Shown in pieces: positions 1 to 6,033 of a DNA stretch of 7,832 bases (the stretch's first letter is position 1; every line of letters begins with the position of its first letter). The stretch comes from an uncultured Haemophilus sp. (GTDB lineage: Bacteria; Pseudomonadota; Gammaproteobacteria; Enterobacterales; Pasteurellaceae). The notes beneath the pieces were generated by a model that was not told the DNA's origin, ran no database searches, and saw only the letters and a list, made by a program, of their open reading frames with translations. The translations under genes were made by a program, and so were the position numbers. Location: positions 1-7,832 of the forward strand of contig CABSXY010000084.1 of NCBI GenBank assembly GCA_902481695.1. The letters are read 5' to 3'.

Positions 1-1204
1 ATGAGTTCGCTTTCTCAAGACCTGCAACATTACGCGCGTATTCGATTAATGCGATTTGCATCCCTAAACAAATGCCTAGGTAAGGAACATTGTTTTCACG
101 TGCATATTTTGCGGTCAAAATTTTGCCTTCTACGCCACGATAGCCAAAGCCGCCCGGTACTAAAATACCGTCAACGCCTTTTAATACGTCAGTACCTTTG
201 GTTTCAACATCTTGAGAGTCAATGTATTTGATATGCACGCTTAAACGGTTTTTTAAACCTGCGTGTTTTAAAGCTTCATTCACTGATTTATAAGCATCTG
301 GTAATTCAGTATATTTACCTACCATACCGATGGTCACATCGCCCACAGGGTTGGCTTCTTGATAAAGCACTTGTTCCCATTCTGAAAGGTCCGCTTCTGG
401 GCAGTCTAAGTGGAAACGTTGGCAGATGAATTCATCTAAACCTTGTGATTTCAATAATGCTGGAATTTGATAGATTGAATTCACATCTTTTAATGAGATG
501 ACCGCACGTTCTGGTACGTTACAGAATAAGGCAATTTTTGCACGCTCGTTTGGTGGAATCATGCGATCTGAACGGCAGATAAGCACATCCGGTTGAATAC
601 CAATCGAAAGTAATTCTTTTACAGAATGTTGAGTTGGTTTGGTTTTCACTTCGCCCGCCGTTGGGATGTATGGCACTAACGTTAAGTGCATAAAGAGAGT
701 ATTCTCACGACCTACCTGTACGGCAAGTTGACGAAGTGCTTCTAAGAATGGAAGCGATTCAATATCACCCACTGTTCCGCCTACTTCCACGATTACCACA
801 TCATGGCCTTGTGCGCCGGCAATCACGCGATCTTTAATTTCATTGGTGATGTGTGGGATAACTTGAATTGTCGCACCTAAATAATCACCACGACGCTCTT
901 TGCGTAATACTTCAGAATAAATTTTACCTGTGGTGAAGTTGTTGCGTTTTGTCATTTTGGTACGAATAAAACGCTCGTAGTGACCTAAGTCTAAATCGGT
1001 TTCTGCCCCGTCTTGTGTCACGAACACTTCGCCGTGTTGGGTTGGGCTCATTGTACCCGGGTCCACATTGATGTAAGGGTCTAATTTCATAATAGTCACG
1101 TTTAAGCCACGTGCTTCTAAAATTGCTGCCAATGATGCTGCAGCAATGCCTTTACCTAACGATGAAACCACACCGCCTGTGACGAAAATATAATTTGTAG
1201 CCAT
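1..1204 (-). CDS. pyrG: CTP synthase, N-terminal 401 residues (3' end cut by window edge)
   Basis: CTP synthase makes CTP from UTP, ATP and glutamine in the cytoplasm, the last step of pyrimidine nucleotide synthesis. Translating the minus strand from the ATG at 1204 gives MATNYIFVTGGVVSSLGKG, the family's N-terminal P-loop signature, and the frame stays open to the window edge. The Mg-binding acids fall at D72 and E140. The glutamine amidotransferase nucleophile is in GICLGMQ at Cys379 (codon 68-70), the same number as in E. coli, so there are no upstream indels. About 145 C-terminal residues, including the His/Glu of the catalytic triad, lie outside the window. The gene is divergent from glmU. 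Plus-strand open frames inside it are antisense shadows. Identification is essentially certain. Confidence 0.97.
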   Translation of the reverse strand, partial: MATNYIFVTGGVVSSLGKGIAAASLAAILEARGLNVTIMKLDPYINVDPGTMSPTQHGEVFVTQDGAETDLDLGHYERFIRTKMTKRNNFTTGKIYSEVLRKERRGDYLGATIQVIPHITNEIKDRVIAGAQGHDVVIVEVGGTVGDIESLPFLEALRQLAVQVGRENTLFMHLTLVPYIPTAGEVKTKPTQHSVKELLSIGIQPDVLICRSDRMIPPNERAKIALFCNVPERAVISLKDVNSIYQIPALLKSQGLDEFICQRFHLDCPEADLSEWEQVLYQEANPVGDVTIGMVGKYTELPDAYKSVNEALKHAGLKNRLSVHIKYIDSQDVETKGTDVLKGVDGILVPGGFGYRGVEGKILTAKYARENNVPYLGICLGMQIALIEYARNVAGLEKANS

Positions 1205-1236
1205 AGTGAGAGACCTAAAATATTGGGATAAAAATG

Positions 1237-1263
1237 ATTATAGCCAATCATCTTTTATGCAAA
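1237..1263 (-). promoter_or_regulatory. Candidate pyrG promoter
   Basis: On the minus strand a perfect -10 hexamer TATAAT lies at 1242-1237, with a 5' leader of roughly 25 bases to the pyrG ATG. The -35 is poor: the best match is TTTGCA at 1263-1258 with a short 15-base spacer. The -10 sits inside one arm of the inverted repeat 1240-1320, so a protein bound there would affect pyrG initiation. This is a motif read only. Confidence 0.45.
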
Positions 1264-1320
1264 TTTGTGCAGAATACTGAAAAGTGCGGTCAAAAATAAA
1301 AGAAAAAGATGATTAGCTAT
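1240..1320. repeat. 17-bp inverted repeat between pyrG and glmU
   Basis: The arms are ATAGCCAATCATCTTTT at 1240-1256 and AAAAGATGATTAGCTAT at 1304-1320. They are complementary at 16 of 17 positions and separated by 47 bases that carry a USS. The left arm overlaps the pyrG -10. The right arm is the same promoter-proximal sequence pointing the other way, toward glmU. It could be a pair of operator half-sites, a duplicated promoter segment, or a long-loop hairpin. It has no terminator-like T tract. Confidence 0.6.
1282..1290 (+). other. DNA uptake signal sequence (USS), Hin type
   Basis: An exact AAGTGCGGT core followed by an A/T-rich stretch, as in the extended Haemophilus USS. The core promotes uptake of related DNA by competent Pasteurellaceae. 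This copy lies in the loop between the arms of the inverted repeat 1240-1320. Confidence 0.85.
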
Positions 1321-1399
1321 CAAGACGGGAGGATAGTTTACAGGATTTGAGATTTTTATACAATCTTGTCTTGTCAGGAATGTATGAAAATTAAATGGC

Positions 1400-1428
1400 T
1401 TATCATATTCTCCATTCTACGATAGAAT
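1400..1428 (+). promoter_or_regulatory. Candidate sigma-70 promoter of glmU
   Basis: TTATCA (1400-1405) is followed, after a 17-base spacer, by TAGAAT (1423-1428), giving 4/6 and 5/6 matches to consensus at ideal spacing. The expected start is near 1435, leaving a leader of under 30 bases. That leader contains the purine-rich AAGAAGAGAAG just before the glmU ATG, which is the likely ribosome binding site. Confidence 0.5.
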
Positions 1429-1462
1429 ACGCCCAAATTTTTTATAAAGAAGAGAAGAATTT

Positions 1463-2833
1463 ATGACAAATAAAGCATTAAGCGTTGTGATTTTAGCGGC
1501 TGGTAAAGGCACTCGTATGTATTCTGATTTACCTAAAGTCTTGCACAAAGTGGCAGGTAAACCGATGGTAAAACATGTGATCGATACGGCAAATCAATTA
1601 GGTGCGGAAAACGTGCATTTGATTTATGGTCACGGTGGCGAATTAATGCGTGAGCGTTTGGCAAATGAAAGCGTGAACTGGGTGTTTCAAGCTGAACAAT
1701 TGGGAACAGGACATGCTATGCAACAAGCGATGCCTTTTTTCCGTGATGATGAAAATGTTTTAATGGTGTATGGCGATGGCCCAATGATTACACCGGAAAC
1801 ATTGCAAAAATTAATCGATGCGAAACCTGAAAATGGTATTGCAGTGTTAACCGTCGTATTAGATAACCCAACAGGTTATGGTCGAATCGTACGTGAAAAT
1901 GGCAAAGTTGTAGGGATTGTTGAACAAAAAGATGCAACGCCTGAGCAGCTTAAAATTCAAGAGATTAATACAGGTGTGTTAGTTTCAGATGGTGCAAGTT
2001 TCAAAAAATGGTTAGCGCGTTTAGATAATAATAATGCACAAGGCGAGTTTTATATTACTGATGTAATTGGCTTAGCTCATCAAGATGGTTGTCCGATTGT
2101 AGCTGTTCAAGCAACTGATTTTATGGAAGTTGAAGGGGTAAATAATCGCCTACAATTAGCCAAAATGGAACGCTATTATCAACGTAAACAAGCAGAAAAA
2201 CTTTTACTTGCAGGCGTGATGTTGATTGATCCTGAGCGTTTTGATTTACGCGGCACATTAGAGCACGGTAAAGATGTTGAAATTGATGTGAACGTGATTG
2301 TGGAAGGCAATGTGCGCTTGGGTGACCGTGTAAAAATCGGTGCAGGTTGCGTATTGAAAAACGTGACCATTGGTGATGATGTTGAGATCAAGCCTTATTC
2401 TGTTTTAGAAGATGCGACAATTGGTGAGAAAGCGGCGATTGGTCCATTCTCTCGTTTGCGTCCAGGTGCTGAATTAGCCGCTGAAACCCATGTGGGTAAC
2501 TTTGTAGAAATTAAAAAATCCACAGTGGGTAAAGGCTCTAAAGTCAACCATCTGACTTATGTTGGTGATACCGAAATCGGTGAGAACTGTAATATCGGTG
2601 CGGGTGTGATTACTTGTAACTATGACGGTGCAAATAAATTTAAAACAATCATTGGTAACAATGTTTTTGTTGGCTCAGATACGCAGTTAGTTGCGCCAGT
2701 TACTGTAGCCGATGGCGCAACGATCGGTGCGGGCTCAACGATTACTCAAAATATTGAGAAAGATGAGCTGGTGATTACTCGCGTGCCTCAACGTCATATT
2801 CAAGGTTGGCAAAGACCGGTGAAGAAAAAGTAA
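1463..2833 (+). CDS. glmU: Bifunctional GlcNAc-1-P uridyltransferase / GlcN-1-P acetyltransferase
   Basis: GlmU acetylates glucosamine-1-phosphate and then couples it to UTP, making UDP-GlcNAc for peptidoglycan and lipopolysaccharide in the cytoplasm. The protein is 456 residues, the normal family length. The N-terminal pyrophosphorylase domain (about 1-230) has LAAGKGTRMYSDLPKVLH with K25, and the Mg-binding D105 and N227 at the E. coli positions. The Mg motif reads YGDGPMI, where I expect G-D-x-P-L-I, a mild variation. From about residue 250 the sequence shows hexapeptide repeats of a left-handed beta-helix, with the acetyltransferase base H363 in NHLTYVGD. The start fits the family alignment and follows a purine-rich tract. 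The gene looks monocistronic, with its own promoter and a downstream hairpin. Confidence 0.98.
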   Translation: MTNKALSVVILAAGKGTRMYSDLPKVLHKVAGKPMVKHVIDTANQLGAENVHLIYGHGGELMRERLANESVNWVFQAEQLGTGHAMQQAMPFFRDDENVLMVYGDGPMITPETLQKLIDAKPENGIAVLTVVLDNPTGYGRIVRENGKVVGIVEQKDATPEQLKIQEINTGVLVSDGASFKKWLARLDNNNAQGEFYITDVIGLAHQDGCPIVAVQATDFMEVEGVNNRLQLAKMERYYQRKQAEKLLLAGVMLIDPERFDLRGTLEHGKDVEIDVNVIVEGNVRLGDRVKIGAGCVLKNVTIGDDVEIKPYSVLEDATIGEKAAIGPFSRLRPGAELAAETHVGNFVEIKKSTVGKGSKVNHLTYVGDTEIGENCNIGAGVITCNYDGANKFKTIIGNNVFVGSDTQLVAPVTVADGATIGAGSTITQNIEKDELVITRVPQRHIQGWQRPVKKK

Positions 2834-2843
2834 TTAACATTGC

Positions 2844-2870
2844 AAGGCGAACCAATGTGTTCGCCTTTTA
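2844..2870 (+). terminator. Rho-independent terminator after glmU
   Basis: A perfect 9-bp stem, AAGGCGAAC (2844-2852) with GTTCGCCTT (2859-2867), encloses a 6-base loop and runs into a short T-rich tail (TTTTA). It starts 10 bases after the glmU stop. The tail is short, so termination may be partial, and some read-through into lspA is possible. Confidence 0.7.
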
Positions 2871-2908
2871 TGATTTGATGCCTTTTACTTTATAAAGGTT
2901 GTTCGAGT

Positions 2909-2917
2909 TGCTAAAAT
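2909..2917 (+). promoter_or_regulatory. Candidate extended -10 promoter of lspA-ispH
   Basis: TGCTAAAAT is an extended -10 element (TGn plus TAAAAT, 5/6 to consensus). It lies 32 bases upstream of the lspA ATG and downstream of the glmU terminator. No good -35 is seen, as is common with extended -10 promoters. The identical nine bases occur upstream of rdgB. Confidence 0.4.
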
Positions 2918-2949
2918 CATTGTCCATTTATAAAGACAGATAATTTCCT

Positions 2950-3441
2950 ATGACAAAAAATAAAACAGGACTTTCATTCCTTTGGTTAAGTGCGGTCGCA
3001 TTTATTCTCGATTTACTGACCAAATATATTGTGGTGCAACGCTTTGATCTCTATGAAAGTGTGAATATATTGCCCATTTTTAATTTAACCTATGTGCGTA
3101 ATCCCGGGGCTGCGTTCAGTTTATTTGCAGATCATGATGGTTGGCAGAAGTATTTCTTTATCGTGCTCGCGATTGGGATTTCCTTGATGCTAGCTTACTT
3201 TATGAAAAAGAATTCGGCAGAACAAAAATTACAAAACTCAGCTTATGCGCTGATTATTGGTGGCGCGTTAGCCAATATGGTGGACCGTGCGTATAACGGT
3301 TTTGTGGTGGATTTCTTAGATTTTTATTGGGATATTCATCATTATCCGGTATTCAATGTGGCAGATATTGCGATTTGTATTGGTGCGGGTTTATTAGCAT
3401 TAGATGCCTTTAAAGGTGATAAAAAGAGCGGTCAAAAATGA
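2950..3441 (+). CDS. lspA: Lipoprotein signal peptidase (signal peptidase II)
   Basis: LspA is an inner-membrane aspartyl protease that removes signal peptides from diacylglyceryl-modified prolipoproteins, after Lgt and before Lnt. The product is 163 residues, the usual size. Four hydrophobic segments are visible at about 9-27, 68-85, 96-112 and 134-152. Family boxes are present: NPGAAFSLF (51-59), the NMVDRAYNGFVVDF box ending in catalytic D121, and FNVADIAI with catalytic D139. The codons for LSAV near residue 14 contain an exact USS core, and the last codons contain a one-mismatch USS (AAGAGCGGT, 3424-3432). The ribosome site is weak. The stop overlaps the ispH start as ATGA (3438-3441), so the two genes are probably translationally coupled. 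Confidence 0.97.
   Translation: MTKNKTGLSFLWLSAVAFILDLLTKYIVVQRFDLYESVNILPIFNLTYVRNPGAAFSLFADHDGWQKYFFIVLAIGISLMLAYFMKKNSAEQKLQNSAYALIIGGALANMVDRAYNGFVVDFLDFYWDIHHYPVFNVADIAICIGAGLLALDAFKGDKKSGQK
2988..2996 (+). other. DNA uptake signal sequence inside lspA
   Basis: An exact AAGTGCGGT lies within the coding sequence. It is read as part of Leu-Ser-Ala-Val in the first membrane segment of LspA, a stretch where sequence identity is loosely constrained. Confidence 0.8.
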
Positions 3442-4382
3442 AGATAATTTTAGCCAATCCTCGCGGATTTTGCGCGGGTGTCGATCGAGCCATTAGCATT
3501 GTTGAATTAGCGCTTGAAATTCATGGTGCACCGATTTATGTCCGTCACGAAGTGGTGCACAACCGTTTCGTGGTAAATGGTTTGCGTGAGCGTGGAGCGA
3601 TTTTTGTGGAAGAACTGAGCGAAGTGCCTGATGGCGCTATTGTGATTTTCTCCGCTCATGGTGTGTCACAAGCCGTTCGTCAGGAAGCGAAAGATCGTCA
3701 GTTAAAAGTATTTGATGCAACTTGTCCGTTGGTAACCAAAGTGCATATGCAAGTGGCACGTGCGAGCCGTAAAGGGACAAAAGCGATTTTGATCGGGCAC
3801 AAAGGGCATCCAGAAGTGGAAGGCACAATGGGGCAGTATAATAATGCTGAAGGTGGCATTTTCTTAATTGAAAGCGTAGAAGATATTGCTCGTTTGCCGG
3901 TTCAAGAAAGTGATGATTTAACCTTTATGACGCAAACCACACTTTCTCTTGATGATACGGCGGAAACTATCAGTGCATTGAAAGACAAATATCCTGCGAT
4001 TCAAGGCCCACATAAAAACGATATTTGCTATGCCACAACTAATCGCCAAGAAGCGGTGCGTGAATTAGCGAAACAATGTGATTTAGTGGTGGTTGTAGGC
4101 TCTAAAAACTCATCGAATTCTAATCGTTTAGCTGAGTTGGCATCGCGTATGGGCGTGAAATCAAAATTGATTGATGATCCAAATGATGTGACGGCAGACT
4201 GGTTTGAAGGCGTTGAAACAATTGGCGTAACAGCAGGCGCTTCAGCACCAGAAGAGTTGGTGCAATCCGTGATTGCTCGATTAAAAGAATTTGGTGCCGA
4301 TACTATTGAAGAGCTTCAAGGCTTAGAAGAGAACATGTTCTTTGAAGTGCCAAAAGAGTTAAGAATAAAAGAAGTGAACTAA
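3438..4382 (+). CDS. ispH: 4-hydroxy-3-methylbut-2-enyl diphosphate reductase
   Basis: IspH (LytB) is the last enzyme of the MEP isoprenoid pathway. It reduces HMBPP to IPP and DMAPP in the cytoplasm using a [4Fe-4S] cluster. The product is 314 residues, normal for the family. The three cluster cysteines fall at C12 (GFCAGVDRA), C96 (DATCPLV) and C197 (NDICYATTNRQ), matching E. coli numbering. Substrate-binding H41, H74 and H124 and the proton donor E126 (HPEVEG) are also present. The ATG overlaps the lspA stop by four bases, so ispH is expressed with lspA, an arrangement common in gammaproteobacteria. It ends in a terminator shared with the convergent DUF305 gene. Confidence 0.98.
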   Translation: MKIILANPRGFCAGVDRAISIVELALEIHGAPIYVRHEVVHNRFVVNGLRERGAIFVEELSEVPDGAIVIFSAHGVSQAVRQEAKDRQLKVFDATCPLVTKVHMQVARASRKGTKAILIGHKGHPEVEGTMGQYNNAEGGIFLIESVEDIARLPVQESDDLTFMTQTTLSLDDTAETISALKDKYPAIQGPHKNDICYATTNRQEAVRELAKQCDLVVVVGSKNSSNSNRLAELASRMGVKSKLIDDPNDVTADWFEGVETIGVTAGASAPEELVQSVIARLKEFGADTIEELQGLEENMFFEVPKELRIKEVN

Positions 4383-4389
4383 TTCTATT

Positions 4390-4422
4390 AAAAAAGTGCG
4401 GTTAATTTACCGCACTTTTTTT
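4390..4422. terminator. Bidirectional terminator built from an inverted USS pair
   Basis: The arms at 4390-4402 and 4409-4421 are perfectly complementary (13 bp) around the 6-base loop TAATTT. Each arm contains a full USS core: AAGTGCGGT at 4394-4402 and its complement at 4409-4417. A run of six A on the left and seven T on the right gives a T tract in both directions. It therefore serves ispH on the plus strand and the DUF305 gene on the minus strand, which ends at 4431. Inverted USS pairs used as terminators are well known in Haemophilus. Confidence 0.92.
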
Positions 4423-4430
4423 GTGTTATT

Positions 4431-4802
4431 TTATTTTTTATTGTGTACTTTAAGCCATTTTTGCATTTGTTCAATTTCTGCTTGTTGAGCGTTAATAATA
4501 TTCTCAGCAAGCTTACGCATCTCAGGATCTTTTCCGTATTTTAATTCAACTTCCGCCATTTTTACTGCACCAATATGGTGTGGCAACATACCTGCTGCAA
4601 AAGCGACATCAGGATCTTGATATTGCATAGCTGCCATCATGTCCTGATGCATTTGATTCATACCTTGCATTAATTCTTGTTGCATTGCAGAACCTGTTGA
4701 CATTGGCATATTCATGTGTGCTTGGTGCTGTTGTTCATTCGCTTGGGCACAAATTGAAACTGCAGCAGCGCTAAGTGTAATAAAAGTCATAAGTTTTTTC
4801 AT
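4431..4802 (-). CDS. DUF305 family periplasmic protein, Met/His-rich, probable copper-linked
   Basis: A 123-residue secreted protein. Residues 1-21 form a signal peptide (MKK, hydrophobic core, AQA cleavage before Asn22). Cys18 is not in a proper lipobox, so a soluble periplasmic protein is expected. The mature N-terminal third is rich in methionine and histidine (HQAHMNMPM and further Met to about residue 59), as in Cu(I)-binding segments. The rest carries the DUF305 core with MLPHHIGAV (H75, H76) and an amphipathic helical C-terminus. DUF305 has no settled biochemical function. Some members are linked to copper handling, and the MerR-type promoter upstream supports that here. A strong AGGAG (4813-4809) lies six bases before the ATG. 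It is convergent with ispH. The family call is confident; the copper role is inferred. Confidence 0.9.
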   Translation of the reverse strand: MKKLMTFITLSAAAVSICAQANEQQHQAHMNMPMSTGSAMQQELMQGMNQMHQDMMAAMQYQDPDVAFAAGMLPHHIGAVKMAEVELKYGKDPEMRKLAENIINAQQAEIEQMQKWLKVHNKK

Positions 4803-4836
4803 GTTTTGCTCCTATGTGGTAACTGAATGAGCGCAA

Positions 4837-4867
4837 ATCATAAACGTTAACCTAAGGTTAAGGTCAA
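4837..4867 (-). promoter_or_regulatory. MerR/CueR-type promoter-operator of the DUF305 gene
   Basis: On the minus strand, -35 TTGACC (4867-4862) and -10 TATGAT (4842-4837) are separated by 19 bases, the overlong spacer typical of MerR-family promoters. A 21-bp dyad (4844-4864) fills the spacer: arms ACCTTAACCT and AGGTTAACGT pair at 9 of 10 positions, with a perfect 7-bp core palindrome (4847-4861). The dyad begins inside the -35 at ACC, the same geometry as the E. coli CueR-controlled copA promoter. The predicted start is near 4830. The regulator itself is not in the window. Confidence 0.75.
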
Positions 4868-4894
4868 TATTTATTCCGAAATTTTTTGGTGAGA

Positions 4895-4903
4895 TGCTAA
4901 AAT
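4895..4903 (+). promoter_or_regulatory. Candidate extended -10 promoter of rdgB
   Basis: TGCTAAAAT is an extended -10 placed about 30 bases before the chosen rdgB start. No convincing -35 is seen. It is back-to-back with the DUF305 promoter in the 131-base divergent region 4803-4933 and starts 28 bases from that promoter's -35, so binding of a MerR-type regulator could also affect it. Confidence 0.4.
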
Positions 4904-4933
4904 GAGATAACGTTTGATATGAAGGATAAAATC

Positions 4934-5533
4934 ATGAAACAAAAAATTGTGCTTGCTACAGGTAATAAAGGCAAAGTAAAAGAAATGGCAGATGTATTAG
5001 CAGATTTTGGTTTTGAAGTCATTGCTCAGACAGATTTAGGCATTGAAAGTCCAGAGGAAACAGGCTTAACGTTTGTTGAAAATGCGATTTTGAAAGCGCG
5101 TTATGCATCTGAAAAATCGGGTTTACCGGCCATTGCAGATGATTCCGGTCTTGTGGTGGATGCGTTAAATGGTGCGCCAGGATTGTATTCTGCTCGTTAT
5201 GCAGGTGTGGATGGTGACGAAGCTGATGCGAAAAACCGAGAAAAATTATTGGCAGAATTAGCTGATGTACCGACTGAACGTCGCCAAGCAAAATTTGTGA
5301 GCACGATTGTGTTATTACAACATCCAAGTGATCCTTCTCCGATCATTGCTCAAGGTGAATGTGACGGGCAGATTATTTATGAAGAGAAAGGTGAAAATGG
5401 CTTCGGTTACGACTCGCTCTTTTTTAGCCCGGAAAAAGGCTGTACCTTTGCCGAATTAGAAACCGTAGAGAAAAAGAAAATCTCTCATCGTGCGAAGGCA
5501 TTGGCCGTTTTAAAATCAAAATTAAGCGTCTAA
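4934..5533 (+). CDS. rdgB: XTP/dITP diphosphatase (non-canonical purine NTP pyrophosphatase)
   Basis: RdgB hydrolyses dITP, XTP and related deaminated purine triphosphates to monophosphates, keeping them out of DNA and RNA. It is a cytoplasmic enzyme of the Ham1/RdgB family. From 4934 the protein has 199 residues, near the E. coli length of 197. Signature stretches are LATGNKGKVKEM (substrate loop), ETGLTFVENAILKARYA, IADDSGL with catalytic D70 (E. coli D69), GENGFGYDSLFF and the C-terminal SHRAKAL. An in-frame ATG at 4919 exists, but AAGGA (4922-4926) sits seven bases before the ATG at 4934, and family proteins start near the second Met, so 4934 is preferred. The stop codon overlaps a USS. 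ybjQ follows after 38 bases, probably in the same operon. Confidence 0.96.
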   Translation: MKQKIVLATGNKGKVKEMADVLADFGFEVIAQTDLGIESPEETGLTFVENAILKARYASEKSGLPAIADDSGLVVDALNGAPGLYSARYAGVDGDEADAKNREKLLAELADVPTERRQAKFVSTIVLLQHPSDPSPIIAQGECDGQIIYEEKGENGFGYDSLFFSPEKGCTFAELETVEKKKISHRAKALAVLKSKLSV

Positions 5534-5541
5534 AGTGCGGT
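5533..5541 (+). other. DNA uptake signal sequence at the rdgB stop
   Basis: An exact AAGTGCGGT whose first A is the last base of the rdgB TAA. It is a single copy with no inverted partner, so it does not act as a terminator and fits co-transcription of rdgB with the next gene. Confidence 0.85.
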
Positions 5542-5571
5542 TGATTTTCAACGAGAATTAAAGGATACAAA

Positions 5572-5889
5572 ATGATTATTACCACTACGCCTAATATTGA
5601 AGGTAAACAAATCGTCGAATATAAACAAGTCGTCTTTGGAGAAGTGATTGCTGGGGCAAACTTTATACGTGATTTTTTTGCGGCTATTACCGATGTGATT
5701 GGTGGTCGTTCGAGTGTTTATGAGCGTCGTATTAGTCGTGCACGCCAAGATGCCTTGAAAGAGTTGGAAGAAAAAGCAATTGCTTTAGGGGCAAATGCTG
5801 TGGTTGGCGTAGAGATTAATTACGCAACAGTAAGCAATAAAAGTATGTTTATGGTGATTGCAAGTGGCACGGCAGTGGTGGTGCGCTAA
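5572..5889 (+). CDS. YbjQ / UPF0145 family protein
   Basis: A 105-residue cytoplasmic protein with no signal peptide. It shows the family pattern GEVIAGANF (23-31), GGRSSVYERRISRARQDAL (44-62) and ALGANAVVGVEINY (71-84). Databases often label such proteins putative heavy-metal binding, but no metal-ligand cluster (no Cys, no His) is visible here, and the biochemical role is unknown to me. AAGGA at 5561-5565, six bases before the ATG, is a good ribosome site. It probably shares the rdgB transcript. Downstream there is only a weak A/T-rich hairpin (about 5901-5914) before the competence site, so its transcript end is unclear. Confidence 0.88.
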   Translation: MIITTTPNIEGKQIVEYKQVVFGEVIAGANFIRDFFAAITDVIGGRSSVYERRISRARQDALKELEEKAIALGANAVVGVEINYATVSNKSMFMVIASGTAVVVR

Positions 5890-5918
5890 GGTCGTTTTTT
5901 CATTTACTTAAATGTAAT

Positions 5919-5940
5919 TTTTGCGATCAGGATCGCAAAA
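5919..5940 (+). promoter_or_regulatory. CRP-S site (competence regulatory element)
   Basis: The arms TTTTGCGATC and GATCGCAAAA are perfectly complementary around a two-base centre (AG). TGCGA half-sites, with C where ordinary CRP sites have T, define the CRP-S sites of Haemophilus, which need both CRP-cAMP and Sxy (TfoX). The downstream gene is a comEA-type competence gene, which fits. With no T tract after it and a 2-base centre, it is not a terminator. The exact -10 downstream is not clear; TAAAAA near 5976 is one candidate. Confidence 0.9.
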
Positions 5941-5947
5941 GTGCGGT
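5939..5947 (+). other. DNA uptake signal sequence abutting the CRP-S site
   Basis: An exact AAGTGCGGT sharing its first two A with the end of the CRP-S dyad and followed by A/T-rich blocks as in the extended USS. A GTG inside it opens the comEA frame upstream, but that is not a credible start. Confidence 0.85.
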
Positions 5948-6033
5948 CAATTTCTTGCGTGTTTTTGGTGTTTCTTAAAAATGTCGCTGTTGATATGAAT
6001 CAACGGTACTTTTTGTTAATAAAGGGCATTTTT

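Noticed and set aside
1..231. Plus-strand open frame at the left edge
   Set aside because: It is antisense to pyrG, whose minus-strand translation matches CTP synthase throughout; no ribosome site or recognisable protein.
2179..2391. Minus-strand open frame inside glmU, and similar ones inside ispH, rdgB and ybjQ
   Set aside because: Each lies fully or almost fully opposite a well-conserved gene, with no recognisable family or ribosome site; shadow frames.
4919..4933. Upstream ATG extending rdgB by five residues
   Set aside because: The Shine-Dalgarno AAGGA lies inside this extension and is correctly spaced for the ATG at 4934, and the family begins there.
5919..5940. Dyad as a transcription terminator for ybjQ
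   Set aside because: No T tract follows on either strand, and the sequence matches the CRP-S competence motif in front of a competence gene.
5941..6033. GTG-initiated N-terminal extension of the comEA frame
   Set aside because: It starts inside a USS next to the CRP-S site, has no ribosome site, and would bury a clear signal peptide that begins at 6034.
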